A stretch of 64,000 nucleotides of DNA from CAWEPK01 sp963835595 (GCA_963835595.1 CAWIGL010000002.1:2170001-2234000); one strand, 5' to 3'; shown: positions 36,190 through 45,574, counted from the stretch's first letter. Made by a program: numbers and translations. Notes: generated from the letters alone by a model not told the origin.

Positions 36190-37403
36190 TACTCAAGGGT
36201 AACGAAGCGGCAGCATACGCGGCGCTCCTCTGTCGTGTCGACGTAGCTGCTGCCTATCCCATTACGCCTCAATCGGAGATACCCGAAACTCTTTCGCGGT
36301 TTGCGGCAGAGGGTCGCTTCAAAGGCAAGTTCGTCAACGTCGAGTCGGAGATGGGTTCCATAGGTTACGTTTCGGGCGCCTCGGCTGCGGGCGCGCGTGT
36401 CTTCACCGCAACGTCCTCACAGGGTCTTGCCTGGATGCACGAGACCCTCCACTACGCGGCCGGGGCGCGCCTGCCTCTCGTGATGGTCAATGTGAACCGG
36501 CCGTTAGGGCCGCCGTGGAATCTGAAGTGCGACCAGATAGACAGCCTCTCGCAGCGGGACACGGGTTGGATCCAGCTTTACTGCGAGTCGAACCAGGAAG
36601 TCCTCGATACGGTCATTCAGGCCTACAGGGTTGCGGAATCTCTATGCCTGCCGTGCATGGTTTGCATGGACGGGGTTTTTCTCTCCCTGACCGCCGAAAG
36701 CGTCGAGGTCCCCGACCAAGAGGAGGTAGACGCCTATCTCCCGCCCCACGACACCGTGATCAGGCCCCACCCTAACAGGTACAAGCTGTACGAGAGGCGG
36801 GATGAGGAGCCGCAACCCTACACCGAAGCGATGACGCACGAGTACGGTTTCATGATCGACCGCTTTCGGCTCCATGAGCTGGAAGGCCGGTGCGTGGAAA
36901 CTATGACCGCGGCGGACAGAGATTTCAGGAAGGCCTTCGGGCGGGGCTACGACCTCGTGGAGGAATATCGCTGCGAGGACGCGGAGACGGTGGCGGTCGT
37001 CTCGGGAAGCGCAGTCGGCACTGCGCGCTACGTGGTCGACGGTCTGCGCGAAAAAGGGCACCCCGTGGGTCTGGTCAAGTTGAAGATGTTCCGCCCCTTT
37101 CCTCTCGGCCTTGTCAGGGGCGCCTTAGGGGGAAAGCGAAAGATAGCCGTAATCGAAAGGGACCTTTCTCCCGGCCAGTGTGGAATCTTCTACCAGGAGA
37201 TCAAGTGGGCGCTCAACACGGGCAAGGGCGATCATGCAATCATCTACGGCTTTGTAGCCGGTCTGGGGGGAGCCGACATTACGCCGGGCCTTATCGAGAA
37301 GGCGATCCTCTTTACCATGGTCAAGAAGCGGCCTCCGGGTGAGGTAATCTGGCTCGGGCTGCCAGCGTCCAAAGGTGACGGACATGCGTCTATTGTATCC
37401 TGA
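36174..37403 (+). CDS. 2-oxoacid:acceptor oxidoreductase, alpha subunit (PadG/PorA-like)
   Basis: 409 residues. The start KRLILKGNEAAAYAALLCRVDVAAAYPITPQSEIPE in its parts (GNEAAAYAALLC, AYPITPQSEIPE) is the domain I signature of PorA/KorA/VorA alpha chains. NVESEMGSIGYVSGASAAGAR and FTATSSQGL follow. The C-terminal transketolase-like domain has VAVVSGSAVGTARYVVDGLREKG and VKLKMFRPFP. GTG 36174 overlaps the fusion gene by 16 bp. With gamma-delta upstream and beta downstream this gives a complete CoA-acylating 2-oxoacid oxidoreductase. Confidence 0.88.
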   Translation: MGKRLILKGNEAAAYAALLCRVDVAAAYPITPQSEIPETLSRFAAEGRFKGKFVNVESEMGSIGYVSGASAAGARVFTATSSQGLAWMHETLHYAAGARLPLVMVNVNRPLGPPWNLKCDQIDSLSQRDTGWIQLYCESNQEVLDTVIQAYRVAESLCLPCMVCMDGVFLSLTAESVEVPDQEEVDAYLPPHDTVIRPHPNRYKLYERRDEEPQPYTEAMTHEYGFMIDRFRLHELEGRCVETMTAADRDFRKAFGRGYDLVEEYRCEDAETVAVVSGSAVGTARYVVDGLREKGHPVGLVKLKMFRPFPLGLVRGALGGKRKIAVIERDLSPGQCGIFYQEIKWALNTGKGDHAIIYGFVAGLGGADITPGLIEKAILFTMVKKRPPGEVIWLGLPASKGDGHASIVS

Positions 37404-38328
37404 GGAAGAATACGTGCTGTCGCCGCACGCGGCCTGCCCCGGCTGCTCCATACCCCTGGCATGGAGGTATTTCCTCAAGGCTGTGGGCCATGAAATCGTC
37501 CTGGTGACGCCCGTCGGCTGCTCCAGCGTGATCGCGAGCCTGCCGAACCGAAGGCTTAGGCACGGCGACGTGCCTATAAAATTGCTGAGCATACCCTTCG
37601 GCTCGACCGCAACGTTTGCCGGAGGCGTAAAGAGCGGACTCGTATCGAAAGGGGACGGGACAACGCAGGTAGTGGCATGGGGAGGTGACGGGGCAACCTT
37701 CGACATCGGTTTTCAGGCCATCTCTGCTTCTGCCGAGAGAAATGAGGATATTATTTATGTCTGCGCCGACAACGAGGCGTACATGAACACCGGACACCAG
37801 AGAAGCTCCGCCACTCCGCCGAATGCCGTTACCTCGACGAATCCGTATCCGGGGGGAAAATCGGAGAAGAAGAAAGATATCGACCTCGTTCTTGCCGCTC
37901 ACAACATCCCCTATCTCTGTACGGCCACGGTTGCCTACCCCGACGATTTCATGAGGAAGGCCAGAAAGGCTAAGGAGATCAAGGGCTTCAGGTTTATTCA
38001 TGTTCTTTGCCCCTGCACTACGGGGTGGCGGATCCCCGCCCATGCAACGATCGAGATATCCCGGCTGGCGGTTGAGACGGGTGTTTTTCCTCTTCTGGAA
38101 ATCGAGAACGGCGTCGATGTAACCATCAATCAGGGGCCGACGGGCGTGCCGGTCGGGGAGTATCTGCGTGCCCAGGGGCGCTACGGCTCCCTCACGGACC
38201 GGGAGATACGGGAGTACCAGACGGAGACGGACAACAGGTGGGGTAGGCTGAAATGGCTTGCGGCGTACCCCGCTAGGCGCGTCAAAGGGGGGAAGGGTGA
38301 AAAGAAAAGGGGGGCCAGGATCTTCTGA
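37384..38328 (+). CDS. 2-oxoacid:acceptor oxidoreductase, beta subunit, TPP-binding (PadI/PorB-like)
   Basis: 314 residues. CPGCSIPLAWRYFLKAVG (first cluster cysteines), PVGCSSVI, the TPP/Mg motif GGDGATFDIGFQAISAS with NEAYMNTGHQRSSATP, and LCPCTTGWR as last cysteine site are all present. These are the marks of PorB-type beta subunits with their own [4Fe-4S] cluster. AAGGTGA stands 6 nt before ATG 37384, which lies inside the end of the alpha gene. It overlaps the start of the molybdenum enzyme gene by about 30 bp, so the whole block is translationally coupled. Confidence 0.88.
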   Translation: MRLLYPEEEYVLSPHAACPGCSIPLAWRYFLKAVGHEIVLVTPVGCSSVIASLPNRRLRHGDVPIKLLSIPFGSTATFAGGVKSGLVSKGDGTTQVVAWGGDGATFDIGFQAISASAERNEDIIYVCADNEAYMNTGHQRSSATPPNAVTSTNPYPGGKSEKKKDIDLVLAAHNIPYLCTATVAYPDDFMRKARKAKEIKGFRFIHVLCPCTTGWRIPAHATIEISRLAVETGVFPLLEIENGVDVTINQGPTGVPVGEYLRAQGRYGSLTDREIREYQTETDNRWGRLKWLAAYPARRVKGGKGEKKRGARIF

Positions 38329-40933
38329 GGACAGGTGGGTCCCCACGGTCTGCGGACGCTGCTACGGCAACTGCAACATCCGCGTCAGGGTAGTTAACGG
38401 CGTAGCGGTAAAGATCGAGGGGAATCCCGACACCCCGATGGGATCAAGGGGCGGCGTCTGTGCGAAGGGCCTTTCCGGACTCCAGGTCCTCTATGACCCC
38501 AATCGCCTCGACGTGCCCCTTAGGCGCACGAATCCGGAAAAAGGGCTGCACGCAGATCCCAAATGGAAGAGGATCACCTGGGACGAGGCTCTGGACGAGA
38601 TTGCGCCCCGGCTTAAAAAGATCCTGGACGAAGACCCTAGGAAGCTTCTCATCCAGTCGACCACCGTACGGCCGAGCCACATGACCACGAATATCTTCCC
38701 TCTGCGAAAGCTCCTCGGACAGCCGAGCTACTATCTCGGCGGAGGCGGCCTCCACTGCGGGAACGGGGCACATCCCGTTGCCGGCAGCGTCCACGGCTCA
38801 TGGTCGATAGTGCCTGACTTCAGGTACTGCAACTACGGCATCTACTTCGGCGCGAACAAGGGCAGCGGCTCCGGCCACTCCGCGATGATGACCACCAGGC
38901 TCGCGGCCGAGGCACGCTCCAGGGGCATGAAGTTCGTGGTGTTCGACCCCATGTGCAACCAGGCGGGCGGCAAGGCGACCGAATGGCTGCCCATCATTCC
39001 TGGAACGGACGGGGCCGTTGCCCTGGCGATAGCCAACGTCATCGTCAACGAGCTCGGCACATTCGACGAGGTATTCCTGAAAACCAAGACGAACGCGCCT
39101 TACCTGGTCGGGGACGATATGAGGTACGTCCGGGATAAGGCAACGGGGAAGCCCCTCGTGTGGGAGGTCTCCGAAGCCAGAGCGGTGCCGTACGATCACA
39201 GGCGCATCGAGACGTACAAGGCGGCGTGCGAGACCGACTACGCCTTGGAAGGGCGCTACGATGTGGAGGGCGTGACTGCCGTTCCTGCCTTCAGCCATAT
39301 GCGGGAGCACCTGAAGCACTACACGGTCGAGATGGCGTCGGCCGTCAGCTCGGTGCCCTCTCAAACGATCCGCCGCATCGCGACGGAATTCGCCGAAGCC
39401 GCGAGGATCGGCAGCACGATTGTCGTAGGCGGTGTTACGCTTCCCTTCAGGCCGGCCTCGGCGGTCCTTTTCAGGGGCGGTGAGGGCCACGAGAACTCCT
39501 ATCACACCTGCTACGCCGTGGCGCTCCTCAACCTCCTGATCGGCTGCGCGGACGTGCCCGGCGGCACCCTTGGCTGGCCCGCGCGATGCTTCGGAGTTCC
39601 CGGCACGGGTAAGCTCGCCTCGTCGCCGTACGCAGGCACGGACGGCTTCCTCACTGTCGATCGTTTCGGCTCGTCGAGCGGCGCTATGCGCAGAAAAGGA
39701 CCATGGCCGCCGAGGATGCCGGAGCACAGGGGGGAGCCCTCCCTGACCGACATCTTCTCCCTGACCCACATGACCTTTGTCTTTGCATCGAGCGATCAGG
39801 AGGATATGTGGAAGAAGACAGGGTGGTCCGGCCGGATAGAAATGCTGATCTCCTGGGGGACGAACAGCATTATGAGCGTCGCCAATCAGGAGATATTGGC
39901 CGAGACCCTCAACAAGATACCATTCGTCGTTGTTTCCGAGCTCTATTCCACGGAGCTCGCGGAAGGCTTCGCCGATATACTGCTGCCCGATACGTGCTAC
40001 CTGGAGATGGGGACGTGGGCTGAAGGCACGGGCATCAACTTCAACTATCCTTTCGGGACCGAGGAGTGGCACTTCCAGGTCACACAGCCTGTGGTGGCGC
40101 CCCGGGGCGAGCGCAGGGAGTTCTTCGGCGTGGTCATGCCCGAGCTTCTAGGCAGGATCGGCAAAAGGGCCGACTTAAACCGGCTTTTGAACGAGGTCTA
40201 CGAGATAGACAAGGACCTGATGATCGAGCCCGATGCGAAGCCGGAGCCGGAGGAGATCACGGACCGGGTCCTCAAATCGGTATTCGGCCGGGATAAGGGC
40301 TGGGACTGGTTTAAAAAGCACGGCTACCTCAACTGGCCGAAGAAGATCGAAGAGGCATACTGGAGATACTTCGTCGATTGCAGGGTCCCCGTCTATCTGG
40401 AGTACCTCGTAGACATGGGGAAGGCGATTCGAGCGATAGCCGAAAAGACTGCGATCCCTATCCGTGCCGACCACTACACGCCGCTCGTCTCCTGGTTTCC
40501 CTGCTCGATTCACGCACCCGGGGACGAAGAGCACGACCTCTATTGTTTCTCATATCGTGATGTGGTGCACACCGGCTCGCATACCATGGAACAACCCTGG
40601 CTCGACGAAGTGAGCCACATGAACCCGTACACTTACAACATCGCCATGCACGCAAGGACTGCGGAAAGAAAGGGGCTGCAAGACGGCGACCGGGTGGCCC
40701 TGGAGTCGGCCGCAGGCCGGAGGGTAGAGGGGACGCTCAAGCTTTTGGAGGGAATACAGGAGCAGACGGTCAGCATTGCTGCCTGCAGCGGTCACTGGGC
40801 GGCCGGTATGCCCATCGCCAGGGGCAAGGGCACGAATTTCGATGCCCTTCTGGAGAACGACCTAAATCACGTCGACCATCTCTGCCTGAATCTTGAGACG
40901 GCCGTCAGGGTGAAGATTAACAGGATAGAATAA
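38297..40933 (+). CDS. Molybdopterin oxidoreductase catalytic subunit, PadB-like
   Basis: About 878 residues, DMSO-reductase superfamily. The [4Fe-4S] site is CGRCYGNC with a fourth Cys in GGVCAKG. Molybdopterin-binding blocks follow (KRITWDEALDEIAPRLKK, GNGAHPVAGSVHG, VVFDPMCNQAGGKATEWLPIIPGTDGA in parts, PDTCYLEMGTWAEGTG). The C-terminal dinucleotide-binding domain ends NLETAVRVKIN. There is no Tat signal, so it acts in the cytoplasm. With the next two genes it has the PadBCD layout of phenylacetyl-CoA:acceptor oxidoreductase, which makes phenylglyoxylate from phenylacetyl-CoA; the assignment rests on context and gross similarity. GTG 38297 follows AGGGGGG; the frame is also open from TTG 38258. 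Confidence 0.78.
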   Translation: MKRKGGPGSSEDRWVPTVCGRCYGNCNIRVRVVNGVAVKIEGNPDTPMGSRGGVCAKGLSGLQVLYDPNRLDVPLRRTNPEKGLHADPKWKRITWDEALDEIAPRLKKILDEDPRKLLIQSTTVRPSHMTTNIFPLRKLLGQPSYYLGGGGLHCGNGAHPVAGSVHGSWSIVPDFRYCNYGIYFGANKGSGSGHSAMMTTRLAAEARSRGMKFVVFDPMCNQAGGKATEWLPIIPGTDGAVALAIANVIVNELGTFDEVFLKTKTNAPYLVGDDMRYVRDKATGKPLVWEVSEARAVPYDHRRIETYKAACETDYALEGRYDVEGVTAVPAFSHMREHLKHYTVEMASAVSSVPSQTIRRIATEFAEAARIGSTIVVGGVTLPFRPASAVLFRGGEGHENSYHTCYAVALLNLLIGCADVPGGTLGWPARCFGVPGTGKLASSPYAGTDGFLTVDRFGSSSGAMRRKGPWPPRMPEHRGEPSLTDIFSLTHMTFVFASSDQEDMWKKTGWSGRIEMLISWGTNSIMSVANQEILAETLNKIPFVVVSELYSTELAEGFADILLPDTCYLEMGTWAEGTGINFNYPFGTEEWHFQVTQPVVAPRGERREFFGVVMPELLGRIGKRADLNRLLNEVYEIDKDLMIEPDAKPEPEEITDRVLKSVFGRDKGWDWFKKHGYLNWPKKIEEAYWRYFVDCRVPVYLEYLVDMGKAIRAIAEKTAIPIRADHYTPLVSWFPCSIHAPGDEEHDLYCFSYRDVVHTGSHTMEQPWLDEVSHMNPYTYNIAMHARTAERKGLQDGDRVALESAAGRRVEGTLKLLEGIQEQTVSIAACSGHWAAGMPIARGKGTNFDALLENDLNHVDHLCLNLETAVRVKINRIE

Positions 40934-40950
40934 AGGGGAGGGGAACAGGT

Positions 40951-41604
40951 ATGGCCCGGTGGGGGATGGTGATCGACCTGCAGCGGTGCATCGGCTGCTA
41001 CGCCTGCGTGGTTGCCTGCAAGCAGGAGCACTTTCTGCCCCCGGGGATATTCTGGGGAAGGATAGTAACCGGCGAGACCGGCATATACCCTACGGTGACG
41101 AAGATCATGTACCCGGTCCTCTGCAACCACTGTGAAGATGCGATATGCGTGAAGGTCTGCCCGACCGGGGCCACGGTGCGGAGAGCGGATGGGATCGTGG
41201 CGATCAATTACGACGAGTGCGCCGGATGCAGATACTGCGTGGTGGCTTGCCCTTACCAGCAGAGGAGCTACCTCGGTGACGGCGGCAGGGAGTATTTTCC
41301 CGGCCAGGGCCTCACCGACCTGGAAAAGATAGGCAAGGAGCTCTATCCCCTCCAGAAGCGAACGGCCGTCAAATGCACGTTTTGTCTTGAGAGGATCGAC
41401 GAAGGTCTCCGGAAGGGGCTGCGGCCTGGGACGGACCGGGAGGCGAGCCCCGCTTGCGTAATCACCTGTCCCGCCAAGGCGAGATATTTTGGCGACCTCG
41501 ATGACCCGGCGAGCGAGGTGTCCCGTCTCATAAAAGAGAAAAGGGCAGCCCAGTTCCATCCCGAATTCGGCACCAGGCCTTCTGTATATTACATTGCGCG
41601 GTGA
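40951..41604 (+). CDS. Four-cluster ferredoxin subunit of the molybdenum enzyme (PadC/DmsB-like)
   Basis: 217 residues. Four cysteine groups: CIGCYACVVACK, CNHCEDAICVKVCPTGA, CAGCRYCVVACPY and CTFCLERID with CVITCPAKAR. This is the electron-wire subunit of DmsB/NrfC type, linking the molybdopterin subunit to the membrane subunit. GGGGAGGGG precedes ATG 40951. It lies 17 bp after the catalytic gene and 12 bp before the membrane gene. Confidence 0.88.
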   Translation: MARWGMVIDLQRCIGCYACVVACKQEHFLPPGIFWGRIVTGETGIYPTVTKIMYPVLCNHCEDAICVKVCPTGATVRRADGIVAINYDECAGCRYCVVACPYQQRSYLGDGGREYFPGQGLTDLEKIGKELYPLQKRTAVKCTFCLERIDEGLRKGLRPGTDREASPACVITCPAKARYFGDLDDPASEVSRLIKEKRAAQFHPEFGTRPSVYYIAR

Positions 41605-41616
41605 GGAGGTAGCCGT

Positions 41617-42489
41617 TTGAGACAGTATGAATGGATGATCAAACACACACCGCAAACCGAATGGATAGAAGGCCCGGGCATCCTCTTCTGGATGGCCTTC
41701 TTTTTTATAGAGCTGGGTGCGGGGATATGCCTCGTTTCATCGCTCTTCCATCATCGAACGGGAGAGATTGTCGGCTGGCTCACGTGCGCAGTCCTCGGGG
41801 GAGGCTTCCATCTTATCTACCTGGGTCATCCTTTCAGGTTCTATCGTATGCTGATGAGGCCCCAGACGTCATGGGTATCCCGGGGCCTGATCTTTGTCTC
41901 CGCCTTTCTTGCGTTCGAGGCCCTTCGCCTCGTTACGGGAAGCTCCAACCCTGGCCTCCTTGCGGTGACCGGCGCCATGGCCTTTCTGACGATCATTTAC
42001 GGCGGCTTCGCTATGAACTATGTCAACGGCATTCCCCTTTGGAATTCGGCCCTCCTCCCGGTGCTGTTCACGTTGGCCGGACTTTGGGGAGGTGCTGAGG
42101 TGAGCATGGGGCTGCTCCTTCTTACCGGCGCCGAGAGTGCGGACCTTGAGAGGGTCGTCCGGGTGCTCCTCGTCGGCTTTCTTCTAATTTTTCCCGTCTA
42201 CCTTATAAGCGCCCGGTACGGCCTGACGGCGGGGCGCGCGGCAGTAAACGAGATGATAAGAGGAAAATCGTGGCCCCTCTTCTGGATAGGCGTAGTGCTG
42301 ATAGGCATGACCTTTCCCCTGGTTTTCACTTTAGGCGCCGCATTTGCGGGCCCTGCTTCGTTCCCTGCCGCGGCTTTGTATGTCTCGATCCTGTTCGGTC
42401 TTCTCGGCGATCTCGTCCTGCGATATCTTCTGCTCAAGAACGGTTATTACAGCCCTCTGGTGCAGGGGAGGCTTACGGTGGGTAAATGA
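41617..42489 (+). CDS. NrfD/PsrC-like membrane subunit (PadD-like)
   Basis: 290 residues. About eight transmembrane helices are visible (LFWMAFFFIELGAGICLVSS, HLIYLGHPFRFYRML, PLFWIGVVLIGMTFPLVF). The early acidic residues in helix 1 and GHPFRFYRM are as in NrfD-type quinone-interacting subunits. It would pass electrons from the oxidation of the CoA-thioester side chain to menaquinone. TTG 41617 has GAGGAGG close by (GTGAGGAGGTAGCCG); an ATG five or six codons on is also possible. Last enzyme gene before the transporter. Confidence 0.85.
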   Translation: MRQYEWMIKHTPQTEWIEGPGILFWMAFFFIELGAGICLVSSLFHHRTGEIVGWLTCAVLGGGFHLIYLGHPFRFYRMLMRPQTSWVSRGLIFVSAFLAFEALRLVTGSSNPGLLAVTGAMAFLTIIYGGFAMNYVNGIPLWNSALLPVLFTLAGLWGGAEVSMGLLLLTGAESADLERVVRVLLVGFLLIFPVYLISARYGLTAGRAAVNEMIRGKSWPLFWIGVVLIGMTFPLVFTLGAAFAGPASFPAAALYVSILFGLLGDLVLRYLLLKNGYYSPLVQGRLTVGK

Positions 42490-42529
42490 GGCTGCGGCAA
42501 GAAGAGATCAGACCTATATGGAGGGTAAC

Positions 42530-43513
42530 ATGAAGAAAAGAAGAGTCGCTTGCATCATCGCGATCCTCGGCATTGTCGTGCTTGCCGCTTCCACCTACAC
42601 GAATGCAGCGCCCGAGCAAAAAGAGATAAAATTCTTTTCCGGCAGCCCCGCCGGCGGAGGGGTCTGGTATCTCATATCGGTGGGCATTACCCAAATATTT
42701 CAGAGATCGATACCGGGTCTTGCCGCCTCTCTGGTCCCAGGCGGCGCCGGCGGCGGCCCCATGGTCGTAGGGTCCGGCAAAGCCGATGCGGGCCTTGTCA
42801 ATCTCGGTCCTCTCCTCGACGCCCAGGAAGGCCTGCCCCCCTTCCGCCAGTCTTACAACAACCTGAGGCTCATCGGCAGCCTTTACGACCACGTCTTTCA
42901 GATCATCGTGCTGAAAGACTCGGGCATCAAAAGCATCCGCGATTTGAAGGGCAAGATCGTATCGCCGGGAGTCAAGGGACAATGGACCGAGTTCTGGTTC
43001 AAGAAGCTCTTCAAGATATACGGCTTCGATCCCGAGAAAGACATCAAGATCGTCTCTCTCGGCTTCGGCGATACCGTGGAGTCGATGAAGGACAACCGGG
43101 TGGACTGCCTGGCTACTGCCGGCCCCTTGATGATGGCCGCCATGGAAGACCTCGCTTCATCGAGGGAGATCAGATATCTGCCCATAGACCAGAAAGAGCT
43201 GAAGAAGCTCTGTGAGACCGTGAACGGATTCCGTCCGGGTCTGGTCCCCGGCAACACCCTCGTTCAATCGAAGAGCAGCTTCCCCGACTTGCAGACGGCG
43301 CTCATGCCCCTGTCGGTCATGGTCAGAGCGGACGTTCCCGAAGATCTCGTTTACAAAATGACGAAGGCCCTGGCGGAGCACATACAGGATCTTGGGCAGC
43401 TTACGCCCCCTATGCGCGGCTTTGCTGCTAAGAGCCTTGCCCGCGACATAAGCCCCAAGGCCAAGTTCCACCCGGGAGCGGAAAGATATTTCAAGGAGAG
43501 AGGATGGCGGTAG
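42530..43513 (+). CDS. TAXI-family TRAP transporter solute-binding protein
   Basis: 327 residues. Signal peptide (KKRRVACIIAILGIVVLAASTYTNA) then IKFFSGSPAGGGVWYLISVGITQIF, close to the TAXI signature TG..gG.Y...g..ia. The rest (GSGKADAGLVN, LKGKIVSPGVKGQWTE, VDCLATAGPLMMAAM) fits the family. GGAGGG is 4-5 nt before ATG 42530; an upstream in-frame ATG at 42518 is less well placed. It presumably binds the aromatic or carboxylate substrate of the operon in the periplasm. It follows the NrfD gene by 40 bp. Confidence 0.86.
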   Translation: MKKRRVACIIAILGIVVLAASTYTNAAPEQKEIKFFSGSPAGGGVWYLISVGITQIFQRSIPGLAASLVPGGAGGGPMVVGSGKADAGLVNLGPLLDAQEGLPPFRQSYNNLRLIGSLYDHVFQIIVLKDSGIKSIRDLKGKIVSPGVKGQWTEFWFKKLFKIYGFDPEKDIKIVSLGFGDTVESMKDNRVDCLATAGPLMMAAMEDLASSREIRYLPIDQKELKKLCETVNGFRPGLVPGNTLVQSKSSFPDLQTALMPLSVMVRADVPEDLVYKMTKALAEHIQDLGQLTPPMRGFAAKSLARDISPKAKFHPGAERYFKERGWR

Positions 43514-43514
43514 G

Positions 43515-45383
43515 ATGGATAAGCTGCGCCGTTACGCATTTGCCTGTGTAGCAATCGGCTTTTCGGTCTTCCAGCTGTATATGGCGACCCTCGGCCAGCT
43601 GGATCCCTTTCTCTTCCGCATCATTCATCTCTATTTCGCCCTGGTTCTGACGTTTATTGCCCTCAAAAAGAAGCAGGTTGAGTCCCGCAGGGAGAGGATA
43701 ACGAACTACTTGCTTTTGCTCTGCACCGCCGGCACCGGGCTCTATCTCGTCCTGATGTGGAGCACTCTGGTTGCGAGGTTCCCTCTCATAGAGCCCCTGC
43801 CCGGTGGCGGTATGATCTTCGGCATGCTCTTTTTCGTGGTCCTCCTTGTGGCCCTTTCCAGACACGCCGGCCTGGAGCTCGTCTACGTCGTGGCCGTAAT
43901 CATACTCTATGTATTGTTCGGCAACTGGCTGCCCGGCATTTTTCATCACTCGGGATACAGTATTGCCAATATTATCGACGTGGGTTATTTGAGCACGGAG
44001 GGCACCTTCGGTGAGACGCTCGGGTTATCGGCAAACTACCTGTTCCTCTTCATCCTCTTCGGCGCTTTTCTCCTGAGGACGGGTGCGGGCGAATTGATCA
44101 TCGCGTGCGGAAGGTCGGTGGCAGGCCATCTGACCGGGGGCGCCGGAAAGATTGCGACTATCGCATGTGCAGGCATCGGCAGCATCTCCGGCTCGGCCGT
44201 AGCCGGCGTGGCGACGGTCGGGAGCATCACGATCCCCCTTATGAGGAGCAACGGTTATCCGGCCTATCTGGCCGGGGCGGTGATAGCGGCGGCGGCATCG
44301 GGGGACATTATCATACCTCCGGTCATGGGCGCCATTGCTTTCCTTATGGCCCAGTACCTCGGGATGCCCTACGGTAAGATCATCGGCTACGCCATCGTGC
44401 CCGCGCTCATGTATTTCTTCTCGATATTCTGCGCGGTTCATTTCGATGCAAAAAAAAGAGGCTTTCCCCGGATTCCCCGCAAGGAGCTTCCCTCTGCGCT
44501 TCCCGTGATCAAGCAAAAATGGCATCTTTCCATACCGGTCCTGGTCCTCGTATACCTGCTCGTCAAGCAGCATTCGCTCAGCTTCTCCGTCTTGATCCCG
44601 CTGTACGTGCTCATGGGGATGATGCTGGTCTTCTCCAGGGCGGGGTTAAAGTCGAGGGGCCGGGACCTACTTGAGACGCTCCGGGACGGCGCGAGGAACG
44701 CCCTTCTTGTGGTTGTGTCGCTGGCTGTCGCCAACCTCATCGAAGGGCTGATAAGCATAACGGGCCTTTCCCTGAAGATCAGCACGGTACTCGTCAGGGT
44801 ATCGCCAAACGTCTACGTTCTTTTAGCCCTGGCAGCGGCGACGCTCTTTGTCCTCGGCCTGGCTCTTCCGTCTTTCGTCATCTACATCACGTCGGTGCCG
44901 ATTCTGGCCCCGCCCATGATACAATTCGGGCTCGACCCCGTGGCAGTCCACTTCTTCCTTGTTTACTGGGCGTTGCTTTCCATGGTTACCCCGCCGACCG
45001 GCGTCTCTTTCTATGCCGCCGCCGGGGTGGCAGAGGCCCCCGTGATGAAAGTCGGATGGGCCGCCACGCGCATCTGCGCGCCTGTCTATCTTCTGACATT
45101 CTTCCTCGTGCTTCATCCTGCCATCCTGCTCAGGGGCTCAAACCTCTGGGAAACCCTTTATTTCTTGCTTGCGGCAGTTTTCGGCATCATTTGCATATCT
45201 TCGGCAAACTCCGGTTATTTGCTGCGTCTTATGGGCGTCCCCGAAAGGGTCCTTCTCATTGTCGCAGGGGTCTTCCTTATTTACGCCCAACCGTTTTCAT
45301 TCGCCTTCGGCACATGCCTTCTTGCCGGCGTAATGGCCAAACAGCTTGCGACGAGCAGAAGGGCTGCAATCGCTCTGGGGTAA
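43515..45383 (+). CDS. TRAP transporter fused permease (4TM + 12TM), TAXI type
   Basis: 622 residues, nearly all hydrophobic. The small DctQ-like part at the N-terminus is fused to the large DctM-like part, as is the rule for TAXI systems. Signature segments: GAGELIIACGRSVAGHLTGGAGKIA, GSISGSAVAGVATVGSITIPLM, GDIIIPPVMGAIAFLMAQYLG and TPPTGVSFYAAAGVA. It starts 1 bp after the binding-protein stop. It uses an ion gradient for uptake. Two hairpins follow it, so the sigma-54 operon ends here. Confidence 0.9.
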   Translation: MDKLRRYAFACVAIGFSVFQLYMATLGQLDPFLFRIIHLYFALVLTFIALKKKQVESRRERITNYLLLLCTAGTGLYLVLMWSTLVARFPLIEPLPGGGMIFGMLFFVVLLVALSRHAGLELVYVVAVIILYVLFGNWLPGIFHHSGYSIANIIDVGYLSTEGTFGETLGLSANYLFLFILFGAFLLRTGAGELIIACGRSVAGHLTGGAGKIATIACAGIGSISGSAVAGVATVGSITIPLMRSNGYPAYLAGAVIAAAASGDIIIPPVMGAIAFLMAQYLGMPYGKIIGYAIVPALMYFFSIFCAVHFDAKKRGFPRIPRKELPSALPVIKQKWHLSIPVLVLVYLLVKQHSLSFSVLIPLYVLMGMMLVFSRAGLKSRGRDLLETLRDGARNALLVVVSLAVANLIEGLISITGLSLKISTVLVRVSPNVYVLLALAAATLFVLGLALPSFVIYITSVPILAPPMIQFGLDPVAVHFFLVYWALLSMVTPPTGVSFYAAAGVAEAPVMKVGWAATRICAPVYLLTFFLVLHPAILLRGSNLWETLYFLLAAVFGIICISSANSGYLLRLMGVPERVLLIVAGVFLIYAQPFSFAFGTCLLAGVMAKQLATSRRAAIALG

Positions 45384-45439
45384 GGGCCTGCCCCTTGACG
45401 AAACCGATCGGGCGTGGGTCGCTTGTACGTGAGCACGCT

Positions 45440-45457
45440 GCGCCGAGAAAACGGCGC
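45440..45457 (+). terminator. Short hairpin after the TRAP permease
   Basis: GCGCCG (45440-45445), loop AGAAAA, CGGCGC (45452-45457). No T-run. Probably part of the transcription stop for the sigma-54 operon. Confidence 0.35.
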
Positions 45458-45477
45458 GAAGGACGCGTAACGTATTA

Positions 45478-45509
45478 CCCCGCGATTAGCTTTTCTATGT
45501 ATCGCGGGG
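45478..45509 (+). terminator. Hairpin between the TRAP operon and secA
   Basis: CCCCGCGAT (45478-45486) pairs exactly with ATCGCGGGG (45501-45509), a 9-bp stem with a 14-nt loop. It likely separates the catabolic operon from secA. Confidence 0.5.
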
Positions 45510-45545
45510 CAAAGATCCCGGCCCCTTAGAAATGCCCGGCCCCCG

Positions 45546-45574
45546 TAGAAATCCACCCCCCGCTGTGATAGAAT
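45546..45574 (+). promoter_or_regulatory. Possible secA promoter giving a leaderless transcript
   Basis: TAGAAA (45546-45551), 17-bp spacer, TAGAAT (45569-45574). Transcription would start at or next to the ATG (45582). No Shine-Dalgarno is present before that ATG, which fits. The -35 match is only partial. Confidence 0.35.

Noticed and set aside
38798..40072. 424-codon minus-strand open frame
   Set aside because: Exact shadow of the molybdopterin oxidoreductase gene, with no protein-like pattern.
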